Notes: a model not told the origin generated them from the letters alone. DNA of 39,206 nucleotides from Paenimyroides ummariense (GCF_900115115.1 NZ_FOVI01000026.1:1-39206), one strand, 5' to 3'; positions 24,910 to 34,089 are shown, counted from the stretch's first letter. Numbers and translations are program-made.

Positions 24910-25066
24910 AATACTGTTTTATTTATTTCATTTTTAGTTTAACAAAAAACATTATACAATTTACTGATTTTTTTAATGACTGCCTTTAATGTAGATTAAT
25001 AAAGAGTAATTTAAAATGATTCTAATAAAGAAACTTTTTCGTTATTTTAGTAGAAAGATTTACGTT

Positions 25067-25660
25067 ATGAAAAATATATTGATATTAGTTCTCTTTTGTT
25101 TAGGATTTAACTTTAAGTCGTTCTCGCAAGATTTATCCAATTACAATTCGTTTATCAAGGATAATTTCCCTGAATATTTTGAGCATTTTAAAATTACTGA
25201 CTTTAAAAATTTTAAGGTTGAAAATACTAATACATTCAATTTAACTGATGATGTTGAAGTATTTAAACTGAATGAATGGTCTGATTTTTTAGCAACCGAC
25301 AATGAGTTTTTTATCTATAACAGTACAAAAAGTTATGCTGTAAATTTTAATACGTATGGCGATATTGACCAAGCTGTTTTGTTGATTGATGTTAAAAACA
25401 AACAATACCATAAGCTTACATTTTGTGGATCGCCTTGCAGGTATGAAGAGGCAAAATGGGTAAATGATGCAGTTGTGATATTGGTAGGAGGTTTTGAAGA
25501 TAACGATAAATACAATGCAGTTACGAAACAGTCAAAATATTTTGGTATGCTAATGGTTGTTGATTTGGATAAGAAAACAAGAACTATATACTTTAATAAA
25601 TTAGACGAAGCTGATACTTTTTTTAGCGGAAAACTTTTTAAAAATAGAATCTGGGATTGA
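25067..25660 (+). CDS. Secreted protein of unknown function
   Basis: A 197-residue protein with a signal peptide (KNILILVLFCLGFNFKSFSQ, cleavage near residue 20). Its mature part contains FYIYNSTKSYAVNF-like strands, CGSPCRYEEAKWVNDAVVILVGGFED (in part; a CGSPC pair near 139-143 could form a disulfide) and VVDLDKKTRTIYF, a pattern that resembles a beta-propeller or WD-like fragment. I cannot name a family. I set the start at the ATG at 25067 because it begins the signal peptide; the frame from 25016 adds 17 residues before it. It is the only plus-strand gene between the two aconitases, and the structured element begins 10 bases after its stop. Confidence 0.7.
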   Translation: MKNILILVLFCLGFNFKSFSQDLSNYNSFIKDNFPEYFEHFKITDFKNFKVENTNTFNLTDDVEVFKLNEWSDFLATDNEFFIYNSTKSYAVNFNTYGDIDQAVLLIDVKNKQYHKLTFCGSPCRYEEAKWVNDAVVILVGGFEDNDKYNAVTKQSKYFGMLMVVDLDKKTRTIYFNKLDEADTFFSGKLFKNRIWD

Positions 25661-25670
25661 CTTTTGACCC

Positions 25671-25776
25671 GGTTTTGCGGCAGGGATAGCAGCGGTTAGC
25701 CCGCAGGTTGGTTTTGTGGAACAAAACGCAACCGAGGACTATGAGCGGATAGCCCGATGCTTTAGCAGCCGCCCAA
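25671..25776 (+). ncRNA. Candidate structured RNA or intergenic repeat, G+C-rich
   Basis: A ~105-base block markedly richer in G+C than its surroundings and with no open frame. It contains a strong hairpin (GGTTGGTTTTGT at 25706-25717 with ACAAAACGCAACC at 25721-25733; loop GGA, one bulged G), a near-exact direct repeat (AGCGGTTAGCCCG at 25691-25703, AGCGGATAGCCCG at 25744-25756), and closing ends GCGGC (25677-25681) and GCCGC (25768-25772). From memory the layout, AGGGAT-x-AGCGG then hairpin then CGGA-AGCCCGA then GCCC, recurs after genes in many Flavobacteria. Whether it is an RNA, a 3'-end processing or termination element, or a REP-like repeat is unknown. The strand is taken from the upstream gene. 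Confidence 0.5.
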
Positions 25777-25784
25777 ATTGTAAA

Positions 25785-25821
25785 ACAAAAAAAGCGAGAC
25801 AAACTTAAGATTGCCTCGCTT
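25785..25821 (-). terminator. Rho-independent terminator of acnB
   Basis: Minus-strand stem AAGCGAG / CTCGCTT with a 16-base inner region, followed by a T-rich run (plus strand 25784-25793). It lies 20 bases after the acnB stop. Confidence 0.7.
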
Positions 25822-25840
25822 GATTATGATGATTCAACTG

Positions 25841-28606
25841 TTATAATTTAGTTGAAACAGGTTTGAATTTTGTTAAGTTGATGCCTTGTACCGATTTTTT
25901 GTATTCTTCGATAGTTGGGATACGACCTAAGATTGCAGATAATACTACAACTGGTGTTGAAGCTAATAAAGATTCTCCTTTTTTGTCTGCTCTATCTTCT
26001 ACTACACGTCCTTGGAATAAACGCGTTGAAGTAGCTAAAACTGTATCACCTTTTTCTGCTTTTTCTTGGTTACCCATACATAAGTTACAACCCGGACGCT
26101 CTAAGTACATTACGTTTTCGTACTCTGTACGAGCTGTTTGTTTTGGTAATGCATCAGAAAATTCGAATCCTGAATATTTTTGTAAGTATTCCCAATCACC
26201 TTCTGCTTTTAATTCATCGATGATATTGTATGTTGGAGCAGCCACAACTAATGGTGCGTTGAATTTAACTTCACCTTGTTGTTTTTCAACATTACGCAAC
26301 ATTTGAGAAACGATTTTTAAATCGTCTTTATGCACCATGCAAGAACCAACGAAACCTAAATCTACTTTTTTATCGTTACCGTAGTAAGATAATTCACGGA
26401 TTACATCGTGTGTATAACGTTTAGAAACATCAGCATTGTTAACGTCTGGGTCAGCAATCATTGGTTCATCAATAATATCTAAATCAATAACTACCTCAGC
26501 GTAATATTTAGCGTTAGCATCTGGTTGTAACGCTGGTTTTTCACCTGAACGAATTTCTTCGATACGTTTGTTTGCTTTATCGATTAAACCTTGTAATACT
26601 TGGTTTGCGTTATCCATACCTTTATCAATCATGATTTGGATACGAGATTTTGCAATTTCTAACGATTCGATTAATGTTTCGTCTTGAGAAATACAGATAG
26701 ATGCTTTTGCTTTCATTTCAGCCGTCCAGTCTGTGAATGTAAACGCTTGGTCTGCTAATAATGTTCCGATGTGAACCTCGATAATACGACCTTGGAATAC
26801 GTTTTCACCATCAAACTGTTGTAACATTTGTAATTGTGTAGCATGAACCACATCACGGAAATCCATGTGAGGTTTCATCTCACCTTTGAATGTTACTTTT
26901 ACAGATTCTGGAATTGGCATAGAAGCCTCACCTGTTGCTAAAGCCAAAGCCACAGTACCAGAGTCAGCACCAAAAGCAACCCCTTTAGACATACGTGTAT
27001 GAGAGTCACCACCAATAATGATAGCCCACTCATCAACCGTAATATCGTTTAATACTTTGTGGATAACGTCAGTCATTGAATGATATTCACCTTTAGGGTC
27101 ACGAGCTGTAATTACACCGAAATCATTCATAAACTTCATTAATTTAGGAATGTTTGCTTGCGCTTTTTTATCCCAAACAGAAGCTGTATGACATCCTGAT
27201 TGGTATGCACCGTCAACCGTTGGAGCAATAACTGTAGCAGCCATAGCTTCTAACTCTTGAGCAGTCATTAAACCTGTAGTGTCTTGCGAACCTACAATGT
27301 TAACTTTCACACGCACGTCTGAACCTGCATATAATACTTTTCCAGGAGCAACGCCAACAGCATTTTTGTTGAAAATTTTTTCAACAGCAGTTAATCCAAC
27401 GCCTTCTTTAGTAATTTCTTTAGCGGGAGCAAAAACTTGAGGAGCTTCAATACCTAAAGTCTGAGCTGCAAACGTTTGAATTTTTTTACCAAAAACAATA
27501 GCGTAAGAACCACCAGCTCTGATAAATTCTAATTTTTGTGGAGTGAATGATTTAGAAATATCTTTTAATTCAACCTCACCGTTGTATAATTTTTTTGTTT
27601 TTGTATTGATCGTTAAAACAGTACCTGTAGCAACAGAATATGCTTGTTCTAAAACTACATCACCGTTTTCATCACGAACTACGTTTCCGTTTTCATCAAC
27701 TTTTTTAACCCAGTTTTGTAAGTCAATACCGATACCACCAGTAACGTCTACTGTAGTTAAGAAGATAGGAGAAATTCCGTTTGTACCCGCAACAATTGGA
27801 GCAATATTTACGAATGGAATGTATGGAGAAGCTTGTTTACCTGTCCATAAAGCCACGTTATTTACACCTGACATACGAGAAGAACCAACGCCCATTGTTC
27901 CTTTTTCAGCAATTAACATTACTGAAGCATCTGGATGCTGTCTTTTTAAATCTTCAATTTCGGCTTGTGCTTCAGGAGTAATCATACATTTCCCGTGTAA
28001 CTCACGGTCTGAACGCGAGTGTGCTTGGTTACCCGGTGATAATAAATCGGTAGAAATATCACCTTCTGCAGCGATATACGTTACTACTTTAATTTCTTCA
28101 GGAACTGCTGGTAATTTTGTAAAAAACTCTGCTTTTGCGTAGCTTTCTAAAATATCTTTTGCAATTTCGTTCCCTGCTTTGTAAGCATCAGCTAAACGAG
28201 CAGTATCTGCATCGTATAAGAAAACTTGAGTTTTTAATACTTCAGCTGCTTGAGAAGCAATAGCTTCATCATTTCCTAATGCTAAATCTAATAAAACTGA
28301 AATTGAAGGTCCACCTTTCATGTGAGATAATAACTCAAAAGCGAAAGTTGGTGTAATTTCAGCTACAGCTTCGTTACCTAAAATGATTTCTTTTAAAAAT
28401 TGTGCTTTAACACCTGCCGCAGGTGTAGTACCTGGCAGAGTATTATATATAAAGAATTTAACAGAATCCTCACGGTATTCGTTGTTAACATCTTTAATTT
28501 GTGCGATGATTTCACTTAATAAATCCGCACCATCGATTGGTTTTGGATGAAGCCCTTGACTTTTTCTTTCTTCGATTTCGTTTAGGTAATCCTGATATAA
28601 GTTCAT
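25841..28606 (-). CDS. acnB: Bifunctional aconitate hydratase 2 / 2-methylisocitrate dehydratase
   Basis: A 921-residue AcnB. The N-terminal HEAT-like domain (MNLYQDYLNEIEERKSQGLH, then ~160 residues of helices) is followed by the swivel domain (ISTDLLSPGNQAHSRSD, MISPEA-like segment, MGVGSSRMSG) and the three catalytic domains. Cluster ligands are in GFVGSCMVHKDD and RPGCNLCMGNQ, as in E. coli AcnB (~865 residues). Active-site IGGDSHTRMSKGVAFG and SGCHTASVWDK are present. It serves the TCA cycle and, in some bacteria, the methylcitrate cycle; no prpB or prpC is in the window. Codons favour T- and A-ending forms with few rare codons, in keeping with high expression. It has a predicted promoter and a leader of about 90 bases. 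Confidence 0.97.
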   Translation of the reverse strand: MNLYQDYLNEIEERKSQGLHPKPIDGADLLSEIIAQIKDVNNEYREDSVKFFIYNTLPGTTPAAGVKAQFLKEIILGNEAVAEITPTFAFELLSHMKGGPSISVLLDLALGNDEAIASQAAEVLKTQVFLYDADTARLADAYKAGNEIAKDILESYAKAEFFTKLPAVPEEIKVVTYIAAEGDISTDLLSPGNQAHSRSDRELHGKCMITPEAQAEIEDLKRQHPDASVMLIAEKGTMGVGSSRMSGVNNVALWTGKQASPYIPFVNIAPIVAGTNGISPIFLTTVDVTGGIGIDLQNWVKKVDENGNVVRDENGDVVLEQAYSVATGTVLTINTKTKKLYNGEVELKDISKSFTPQKLEFIRAGGSYAIVFGKKIQTFAAQTLGIEAPQVFAPAKEITKEGVGLTAVEKIFNKNAVGVAPGKVLYAGSDVRVKVNIVGSQDTTGLMTAQELEAMAATVIAPTVDGAYQSGCHTASVWDKKAQANIPKLMKFMNDFGVITARDPKGEYHSMTDVIHKVLNDITVDEWAIIIGGDSHTRMSKGVAFGADSGTVALALATGEASMPIPESVKVTFKGEMKPHMDFRDVVHATQLQMLQQFDGENVFQGRIIEVHIGTLLADQAFTFTDWTAEMKAKASICISQDETLIESLEIAKSRIQIMIDKGMDNANQVLQGLIDKANKRIEEIRSGEKPALQPDANAKYYAEVVIDLDIIDEPMIADPDVNNADVSKRYTHDVIRELSYYGNDKKVDLGFVGSCMVHKDDLKIVSQMLRNVEKQQGEVKFNAPLVVAAPTYNIIDELKAEGDWEYLQKYSGFEFSDALPKQTARTEYENVMYLERPGCNLCMGNQEKAEKGDTVLATSTRLFQGRVVEDRADKKGESLLASTPVVVLSAILGRIPTIEEYKKSVQGINLTKFKPVSTKL

Positions 28607-28703
28607 AATTTTATTTTAATATTTCCGACAGATACTGAAAAAAACAATGCTGCCGTTTTTGCTTAATTGTGTTTAGTTAATTTGACTTTTTTAAAGTTTG
28701 GTG

Positions 28704-28711
28704 CAAAATTA
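28704..28711 (-). promoter_or_regulatory. -7 promoter element TAATTTTG of acnB
   Basis: Minus-strand TAATTTTG (plus strand CAAAATTA), 97 bases before the acnB ATG. The leader (28607-28697) is longer than most here and has no strong hairpin. The rest of the 28607-28925 gap is very A+T-rich, with nothing further that I can support apart from the terminator at its right end. Confidence 0.5.
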
Positions 28712-28890
28712 CAAAAAGGAATTCATATTTAAAAATTTTTAATAAAATGTTGAAATAAGGGAATTATTATTTATAATTATTCTATTTTGACTTTTATAAT
28801 TCAATGAATTAACAAAGTGTATTGTGAATAGTTTAAAAAATAATCTTTTTTTTATTATTTAGATATGTTTATATCCATAAAACTGATAAA

Positions 28891-28928
28891 TAAGCAAAAA
28901 GCCCTTCAATTGAAGAGCTTTTTGCTTA
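28891..28928 (-). terminator. Terminator of the SurA-like gene
   Basis: Long inverted repeat TAAGCAAAAAGC ... GCTTTTTGCTTA around CTTCAATTGAAG, one mismatch (C/A). The stop codon of the SurA-like gene (28926) lies in the outer arm. The T run on the minus strand supports termination of that gene. Confidence 0.75.
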
Positions 28929-30290
28929 TTGATTTTTTAACCAATCACTTTTAAATGAGCAGTTTTGGTATTCGTCGTTAATTTGTATATAGGTATCTTT
29001 TATAGTATTAGCGATCCATTTTGCAACTGCTTCGTTTTGTTTTGTTCTTAACGCTACACTACGTATTTGCATATAATCATTAGAAAAATCGGCAGCGTGT
29101 TCTGGAATTTTATTTGTTACTTGAATAATCTTGTATTGAATATTATTACCGTCTGGAACTTGCGTAGTAGCAGAAATTTCACCCACTTTTAAGTTAGATA
29201 CCATGCTGTACATGATTCTGTCTTCCATTCTATTCAATTCAAAACGCGTATCCCCCGTTTGTCTGTCTGTTATGATACCACCACTTTGCTTGGTTTCTTT
29301 TTGTTGAGAATACTGGCGGGCTGCATCGGCAAAACTTATTTCTTTATTTAAAATACGAATGCGCAAATCGTCTAAATCTTTTTTGGCTTTGTCTAAAGAT
29401 TCTTGTGATGGTTTTGCAGACATTAAAATATGACGCAATTCCAGATTTTTACCTACAATTTTTTCTAACTGTATAATGTGGAAACCATATTCGGTTTCAA
29501 ACGGTTTTGATATTTCGCCTTCTTTCAACGAAAAAGCCACATCTTTAAACTCTTTTACAAATTCTGTTTTTTTATCAATACTGTAAAAACCACCGGTTTG
29601 TAAAGATCCTTTATCTTCTGTGTACACATAAACTTTACTTGCAAACGAAGATCCATCTAAAATATCCTGACGAATTTCGTTTAATTTATCAATCACCGCC
29701 TGACGTTCTTCTTTTGTGATAACTGGTTTCATTACAATTTCTGATAACTCAATTTGATCGCCAATCATAGGAAGCGAATCTTTAGGAATGTTGTTATAAA
29801 ACTGACGAATTTCTTCAGGTGTAATTTTAACATCGCTGGTTAATTTTTCCTGCATACGTGAAGCCAGCTGGTTTTCTTTCATAATATCAAAGAAATATCC
29901 TCTAAATTCTTCGTAATTTTTTTTGTTGTAATATTTAACCACATTGTCAATAGATCCTGCTTGTTCAACCATACGGTCAATCTGCGAATCCATCATTCCA
30001 TTAATTTCATCATCTGTAACAACAATACTGTCTTGTATCGCTTGGTGAGAAAATAATTTATTCTCTAATAAAGTACCTAAAAGCTCGCAACGACTAAATT
30101 TTGATGTGTCATAACCGGTTGCTTTTGCCTGTATAAACGTGTTATCGATATCAGAATCTAAAACAACATAATTCCCAACAATACCAACAATACCGTCGAT
30201 ACGTTTTTTTGTTGATTCTTGTGCCTGTACATTCACAAAGCCCATAACCGCTAAAATTGTTAGTAAGGTATTTTTAAGAAATAATTTCAT
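28926..30290 (-). CDS. SurA-like periplasmic peptidyl-prolyl cis-trans isomerase
   Basis: A 454-residue exported chaperone/isomerase. A signal peptide (KLFLKNTLLTILAVMGFVNVQAQ, in part; cleavage near residue 23) precedes a SurA N-terminal domain (GIVGNYVVLDSDIDNTFIQA, then VVTDDEINGMMD). Two parvulin-type PpiC domains follow (about 175-275, with GFHIIQLEKI; and 283-395, with LRHILMSAKPSQESLDKAKKDL in part). Length matches E. coli SurA (428). It should assist folding of outer-membrane beta-barrels. It lies 72 bases downstream of the larger isomerase, with its own promoter element. Confidence 0.9.
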   Translation of the reverse strand: MKLFLKNTLLTILAVMGFVNVQAQESTKKRIDGIVGIVGNYVVLDSDIDNTFIQAKATGYDTSKFSRCELLGTLLENKLFSHQAIQDSIVVTDDEINGMMDSQIDRMVEQAGSIDNVVKYYNKKNYEEFRGYFFDIMKENQLASRMQEKLTSDVKITPEEIRQFYNNIPKDSLPMIGDQIELSEIVMKPVITKEERQAVIDKLNEIRQDILDGSSFASKVYVYTEDKGSLQTGGFYSIDKKTEFVKEFKDVAFSLKEGEISKPFETEYGFHIIQLEKIVGKNLELRHILMSAKPSQESLDKAKKDLDDLRIRILNKEISFADAARQYSQQKETKQSGGIITDRQTGDTRFELNRMEDRIMYSMVSNLKVGEISATTQVPDGNNIQYKIIQVTNKIPEHAADFSNDYMQIRSVALRTKQNEAVAKWIANTIKDTYIQINDEYQNCSFKSDWLKNQ

Positions 30291-30319
30291 ATTTGTGTAT
30301 TAAATTTTGCAAACTGCAA

Positions 30320-30327
30320 CAAAGATA
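30320..30327 (-). promoter_or_regulatory. -7 promoter element TATCTTTG of the SurA-like gene
   Basis: Minus-strand TATCTTTG (plus strand CAAAGATA), 30 bases before the ATG at 30290, within the 71-base gap between the two isomerase genes. Confidence 0.5.
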
Positions 30328-30361
30328 CATAGCTACAGCAAACTTTTATATTTTTTTAATT

Positions 30362-32308
30362 TTAATTAAGATTTTTTTTGTTGTATTTGGTTTTTAGCTG
30401 ATCTAATATCGGTTGATTTACTTTTATATCGGCTTTATTGATTAAATCTTGATTGTATTGATTTTCGAACTGATTTTGATAATCTGATAAAACCTGACTT
30501 TTAACTTCTTCGTACGTTGGCTGATGTTCGTCTTTTTTTTCACGAATATAAAACACGTAATAATTATTGTTGTATTTAACCACATTTTTACCAAGCGAAT
30601 TAAAATCTAAGTTTTCAGGTAAACGCTTGTCGTTCATATAAAATCGACCTTGATATTTGTAAACCATTGGAAAATCTGCCTCTTTAACCTGATAATTGTT
30701 TTTTAGCAGTTTATTATATGTTTTAGCATCAGATTTTTTATTGAAAACGTACACTTCGCCAATAAAATTTGCCTGTTGAATGTATTTTTCTTTATTCGTT
30801 TCGTAATAATTTTGTAGGGCAATGGTATCTTTTGCGCTTTCGTTCCAAATGTTTTTCTCTAACAAATCAAACAAAATCAAACCTTCTTTATATTCGTTTA
30901 GATTATGAGCAAATTCAGGAAACTTGGTTTCTAATTCGCTGTTATATTCCTCTTTCAATTTTCGGTACGAATAAAAATCAAATGCTTTTTTAACTAAAAG
31001 ATCGTCGGTTTTTACTGAAGCATATTGCCTTGGAAAAGAATAAATGTGCTCTAAAACATTTTTTGCCGTTATTTTTTTGTCTGAATAGGTAGCAAGAACC
31101 ATTTCTGTAGCAGTATTACTTTCAACAGTAGGCTGATTTACCAATTCTTCGCGCTTTAGCAATTTAACCGTTTCTTCGATATTTTTTTCGTTGGTTGTAA
31201 AATGATACATCTCTTTTAAATGCAGCATTAAATCTTTCTCCAGAATTTTTGAACGACTGTCTGATTTTATCCTGCGAAGAAAATTCGCTTTCAATTCGTC
31301 TTTTGTCGGCTTGTCTTTAATATTTGTTACTGCGACAATGTGCCAGCCGTACTGACTTAAAAATGGTTTAGAGTAGGCATCTTTAAAATTAAGATCATAC
31401 AAAACATCCGAAATTCCATCGATATTTAACGAACCTTCATTATAAATGCCTAAATCGCCGCCTTTATCGCGCGTATGAATATCTTCTGAAAAGTGGAAAG
31501 CCGCATCGTAAAAACTATCGCTTACTTCTAAACGCTTGTAAATATCGTTGATTTTCTTTTTGGCTTCGGCATCGTTTTTATCTTTGGTTTCAACCAAAAT
31601 GTGCGCAATATTTTTTGTTTTAGGTGTTTCACGCTTGTTGTAAACCTTAATTAAATGATAACCGAAATTAGATCGAACCGGCATAGAAATTTGTCCGATA
31701 TTTGTATTGTACGCACCACTTTCAAACGGATATACCATTTTAAAAACACTGAAATAACCTAAATTTCCGTTATTGGTTTTGGCACTTAAATCGTCTGAAT
31801 ATTTAACAGCGGCATTTTCAAACGATAATCCTTTTAAAATTTCATTTCTAACATCAATCGCTTTGTTGTAAGCTTTCAATGTATCGGCAGGCTGCGCAAA
31901 TTCATCAACATTAATTAAAATATGCGATGCTTTTATTTCGTAATCGTTACGGTTTAAAGCTTCGTTCAACAATTTGCCTAATTCTTTCTCGTTTATAAAA
32001 TATTTCTCTGCCAATTCGCTTCTGTAAATCTTAAATTCTTGTTCAACAGTGGGCGATTTGTCAATTTCCAACGCATACGCATTTTGCAATCTTAACTTGT
32101 AGATTTTATACAGATTGAAATAATTGTCGATATCTTTTTGAGATTCATCGGCAATAATATCGATATTTTTATTGTACAATCGCTCAAAATCGGCAACATT
32201 ATAAATACTGTCGTTTATGGTAACCAGAACATCGGTTGGTTTTTGCGCAAAAGCTGAGATTGATAAATTAAGCAGTAAAAAATTTAAAGTTACTTTTATA
32301 AGTTTCAT
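30362..32308 (-). CDS. Periplasmic peptidyl-prolyl isomerase with tandem PpiC domains
   Basis: A 648-residue exported protein. Signal peptide: KLIKVTLNFLLLNLSISAFAQ (in part; cleavage near residue 21). Two parvulin domains lie at about 120-230 (EIKASHILINVDEFA ... FGYHLIKVYNKRE) and 235-335 (KNIAHILVETKDKND ... YGWHIVAVTNIKD), followed by a helical C-terminal half. It is distinct from the 454-residue SurA-like partner downstream; Bacteroidota often carry such a pair or triplet. I set the start at the ATG at 32308, which begins a clean signal peptide and follows a TAnnTTTG element; the longer frame from 32401 adds a non-signal extension that would overlap the prfC promoter region. Confidence 0.88.
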   Translation of the reverse strand: MKLIKVTLNFLLLNLSISAFAQKPTDVLVTINDSIYNVADFERLYNKNIDIIADESQKDIDNYFNLYKIYKLRLQNAYALEIDKSPTVEQEFKIYRSELAEKYFINEKELGKLLNEALNRNDYEIKASHILINVDEFAQPADTLKAYNKAIDVRNEILKGLSFENAAVKYSDDLSAKTNNGNLGYFSVFKMVYPFESGAYNTNIGQISMPVRSNFGYHLIKVYNKRETPKTKNIAHILVETKDKNDAEAKKKINDIYKRLEVSDSFYDAAFHFSEDIHTRDKGGDLGIYNEGSLNIDGISDVLYDLNFKDAYSKPFLSQYGWHIVAVTNIKDKPTKDELKANFLRRIKSDSRSKILEKDLMLHLKEMYHFTTNEKNIEETVKLLKREELVNQPTVESNTATEMVLATYSDKKITAKNVLEHIYSFPRQYASVKTDDLLVKKAFDFYSYRKLKEEYNSELETKFPEFAHNLNEYKEGLILFDLLEKNIWNESAKDTIALQNYYETNKEKYIQQANFIGEVYVFNKKSDAKTYNKLLKNNYQVKEADFPMVYKYQGRFYMNDKRLPENLDFNSLGKNVVKYNNNYYVFYIREKKDEHQPTYEEVKSQVLSDYQNQFENQYNQDLINKADIKVNQPILDQLKTKYNKKNLN

Positions 32309-32328
32309 TACAATTTTGGTTGATTTCA

Positions 32329-32336
32329 CAAAGTTA
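32329..32336 (-). promoter_or_regulatory. -7 promoter element TAACTTTG of the large isomerase gene
   Basis: Minus-strand TAACTTTG (plus strand CAAAGTTA), 21 bases before the ATG at 32308; supports that start. Confidence 0.55.
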
Positions 32337-32411
32337 AACTTTTTTGCGAGAGAACATAAACCGATTAGAAAAACCGCAACCCGATTTGTTTTAAAATACA
32401 CTTTAATATAC

Positions 32412-32419
32412 TATTTTTG
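32412..32419 (+). promoter_or_regulatory. -7 promoter element TATTTTTG of prfC
   Basis: Matches TAnnTTTG, 20 bases before the prfC ATG at 32439. A TTTG at 32385-32388 could serve as the -33 box at a rather long 23-base spacing. Confidence 0.55.
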
Positions 32420-32438
32420 CAAACCTAATTACAGAGTA

Positions 32439-34031
32439 ATGAGTTTTAAAGACGAAATATTAAAAAGAAGAACCTTTGCGGTTATTGCGCATCCCGATGC
32501 TGGTAAAACAACCTTAACAGAAAAACTGCTTTTGTTTGGTGGTGCAATTCAGGAAGCGGGTGCCGTAAAAAGCAATAAAATTAAAAAAGGAGCAACATCC
32601 GATTTTATGGAAATTGAACGCCAAAGAGGAATATCGGTGGCAACTTCGGTTCTTGCTTTTAATTATAAAGAGAAAAAAGTTAATATTTTAGATACACCCG
32701 GGCATAAAGATTTTGCCGAAGATACCTTTAGAACACTTACTGCGGTTGATTCTGTTATTGTGGTGATCGACGTTGCAAAAGGGGTAGAGGAACAAACCGA
32801 AAAGCTGGTTGAAGTTTGTAGAATGCGTAACATACCTATGATTGTGTTTATTAACAAATTAGACCGTGAAGGTAAAGATGCTTTTGATTTGTTAGATGAA
32901 GTGGAACAGAAGTTAGGATTGAAAGTGACGCCTTTGTCGTTCCCAATTGGTATGGGTTACGATTTTCAGGGGATTTACAATATTTGGGAAAAGAACATCA
33001 ACTTGTTTTCTGAAGACAGCCGTAAAAATATCGACGATGTAATTACGATTGATAATTTAGAAGATGAAGCGTTAGATAAATTGGTTGGCGGAAAGGCTGC
33101 TACTAAACTGCGCGAAGAATTGGAATTGGTTGCAGAAGTATATCCGGAATTCAACCGTGAAGATTATATAAACGGAGATTTACAGCCGGTTTTCTTTGGA
33201 TCTGCCTTAAATAATTTTGGAGTTCGCGAATTGTTAGATTGTTTTATTGATATTGCTCCGTCGCCGCGCCCAAAAGATTCTGATACTAGAACAGTGCAGC
33301 CCGATGAAAATAAATTTTCAGGATTTGTTTTTAAAATCCATGCAAATATGGATCCAAAACACCGTGACCGTTTAGCGTTTATCAAGATCGTTTCGGGAAC
33401 TTTTGAACGTAACAAACCTTATACACATGTACGTTTAGGTAAGAATTTAAAATTTTCTTCACCTAATGCATTCTTTGCAGAGAAAAAAGAAATTGTTGAT
33501 ATTTCGTATGCGGGCGATATTGTTGGTTTGCACGATACCGGAAACTTTAAAATCGGTGATACGTTAACGGAAGGCGAATTGATGAATTTCCGTGGGATAC
33601 CATCGTTCTCTCCGGAACATTTCCGTTATATTAATAATGCCGATCCAATGAAATCAAAACAATTGGAAAAAGGAATCGATCAGTTAATGGACGAAGGTGT
33701 GGCACAGTTATTTACCTTAGAATTAAACGGACGAAAAGTTATTGGAACCGTTGGTGCCTTACAGTACGAAGTTATTCAATACCGATTGGAACACGAGTAC
33801 GGCGCAAAATGTACCTACGAAAATTTCCCAGCTTTTAAAGCGTGTTGGGTACGTCCTGAAGATCCCAAAAACGAGGAATTTGCAGAATTTAAACGTGTAA
33901 AACAAAAATTCTTGGCTAAAGATAAATCAGGACAATTGGTTTTCTTGGCAGATTCTGATTTTTCAATTCAAATGACTCAAAGTAAATATCCAACCGTAAA
34001 ATTAGACTACGTTTCTGAACGAATTTTATAA
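32439..34031 (+). CDS. prfC: Peptide chain release factor 3
   Basis: A 530-residue translational GTPase that recycles RF1/RF2 from the ribosome after peptide release. GTP-binding motifs are G1 AHPDAGKT (17-24), the switch-1 RGISVAT segment (~63-69), G3 DTPGH (85-89) and G4 NKLD (139-142). RF3-specific stretches include SPRPKDSDTRTV, the beta-barrel domain 2 with FSGFVFKIHANMDPKHRDRLAFI (in part), and the C-terminal LQYEVIQYRLEHEYGA. Length equals E. coli RF3 (529). I chose the ATG at 32439 from family length and the promoter just upstream; a frame from 32217 lies antisense to the isomerase gene and is not credible. A strong terminator follows. Confidence 0.97.
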   Translation: MSFKDEILKRRTFAVIAHPDAGKTTLTEKLLLFGGAIQEAGAVKSNKIKKGATSDFMEIERQRGISVATSVLAFNYKEKKVNILDTPGHKDFAEDTFRTLTAVDSVIVVIDVAKGVEEQTEKLVEVCRMRNIPMIVFINKLDREGKDAFDLLDEVEQKLGLKVTPLSFPIGMGYDFQGIYNIWEKNINLFSEDSRKNIDDVITIDNLEDEALDKLVGGKAATKLREELELVAEVYPEFNREDYINGDLQPVFFGSALNNFGVRELLDCFIDIAPSPRPKDSDTRTVQPDENKFSGFVFKIHANMDPKHRDRLAFIKIVSGTFERNKPYTHVRLGKNLKFSSPNAFFAEKKEIVDISYAGDIVGLHDTGNFKIGDTLTEGELMNFRGIPSFSPEHFRYINNADPMKSKQLEKGIDQLMDEGVAQLFTLELNGRKVIGTVGALQYEVIQYRLEHEYGAKCTYENFPAFKACWVRPEDPKNEEFAEFKRVKQKFLAKDKSGQLVFLADSDFSIQMTQSKYPTVKLDYVSERIL

Positions 34032-34035
34032 TAGC

Positions 34036-34062
34036 AAAAGCGACTCAATTGAGTCGCTTTTT
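34036..34062 (+). terminator. Rho-independent terminator of prfC
   Basis: AAAAGCGACTCAA and its complement form a perfect 26-base palindrome (stem of 11-12 bp), ending in five T, 4 bases after the prfC stop. Confidence 0.88.
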
Positions 34063-34089
34063 AATTTTATATAACCTAATTATAACACA

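Noticed and set aside
25863..26306. 147-codon open frame on the plus strand opposite acnB
   Set aside because: Same reason: antisense to conserved acnB codons, with no family resemblance.
27543..28142. 199-codon open frame on the plus strand opposite acnB
   Set aside because: It is a shadow of acnB codons: no recognisable motif, signal or promoter, and acnB is intact on the other strand.
22648..28606. acnA and acnB as a tandem gene duplication
   Set aside because: Their domain orders differ (AcnB has an N-terminal HEAT-like domain and the swivel domain before the core), so they are ancient separate families.
32217..32438. Longer prfC frame starting at 32217
   Set aside because: It overlaps the start of the divergent isomerase gene and would precede the prfC promoter; family length fits 32439.
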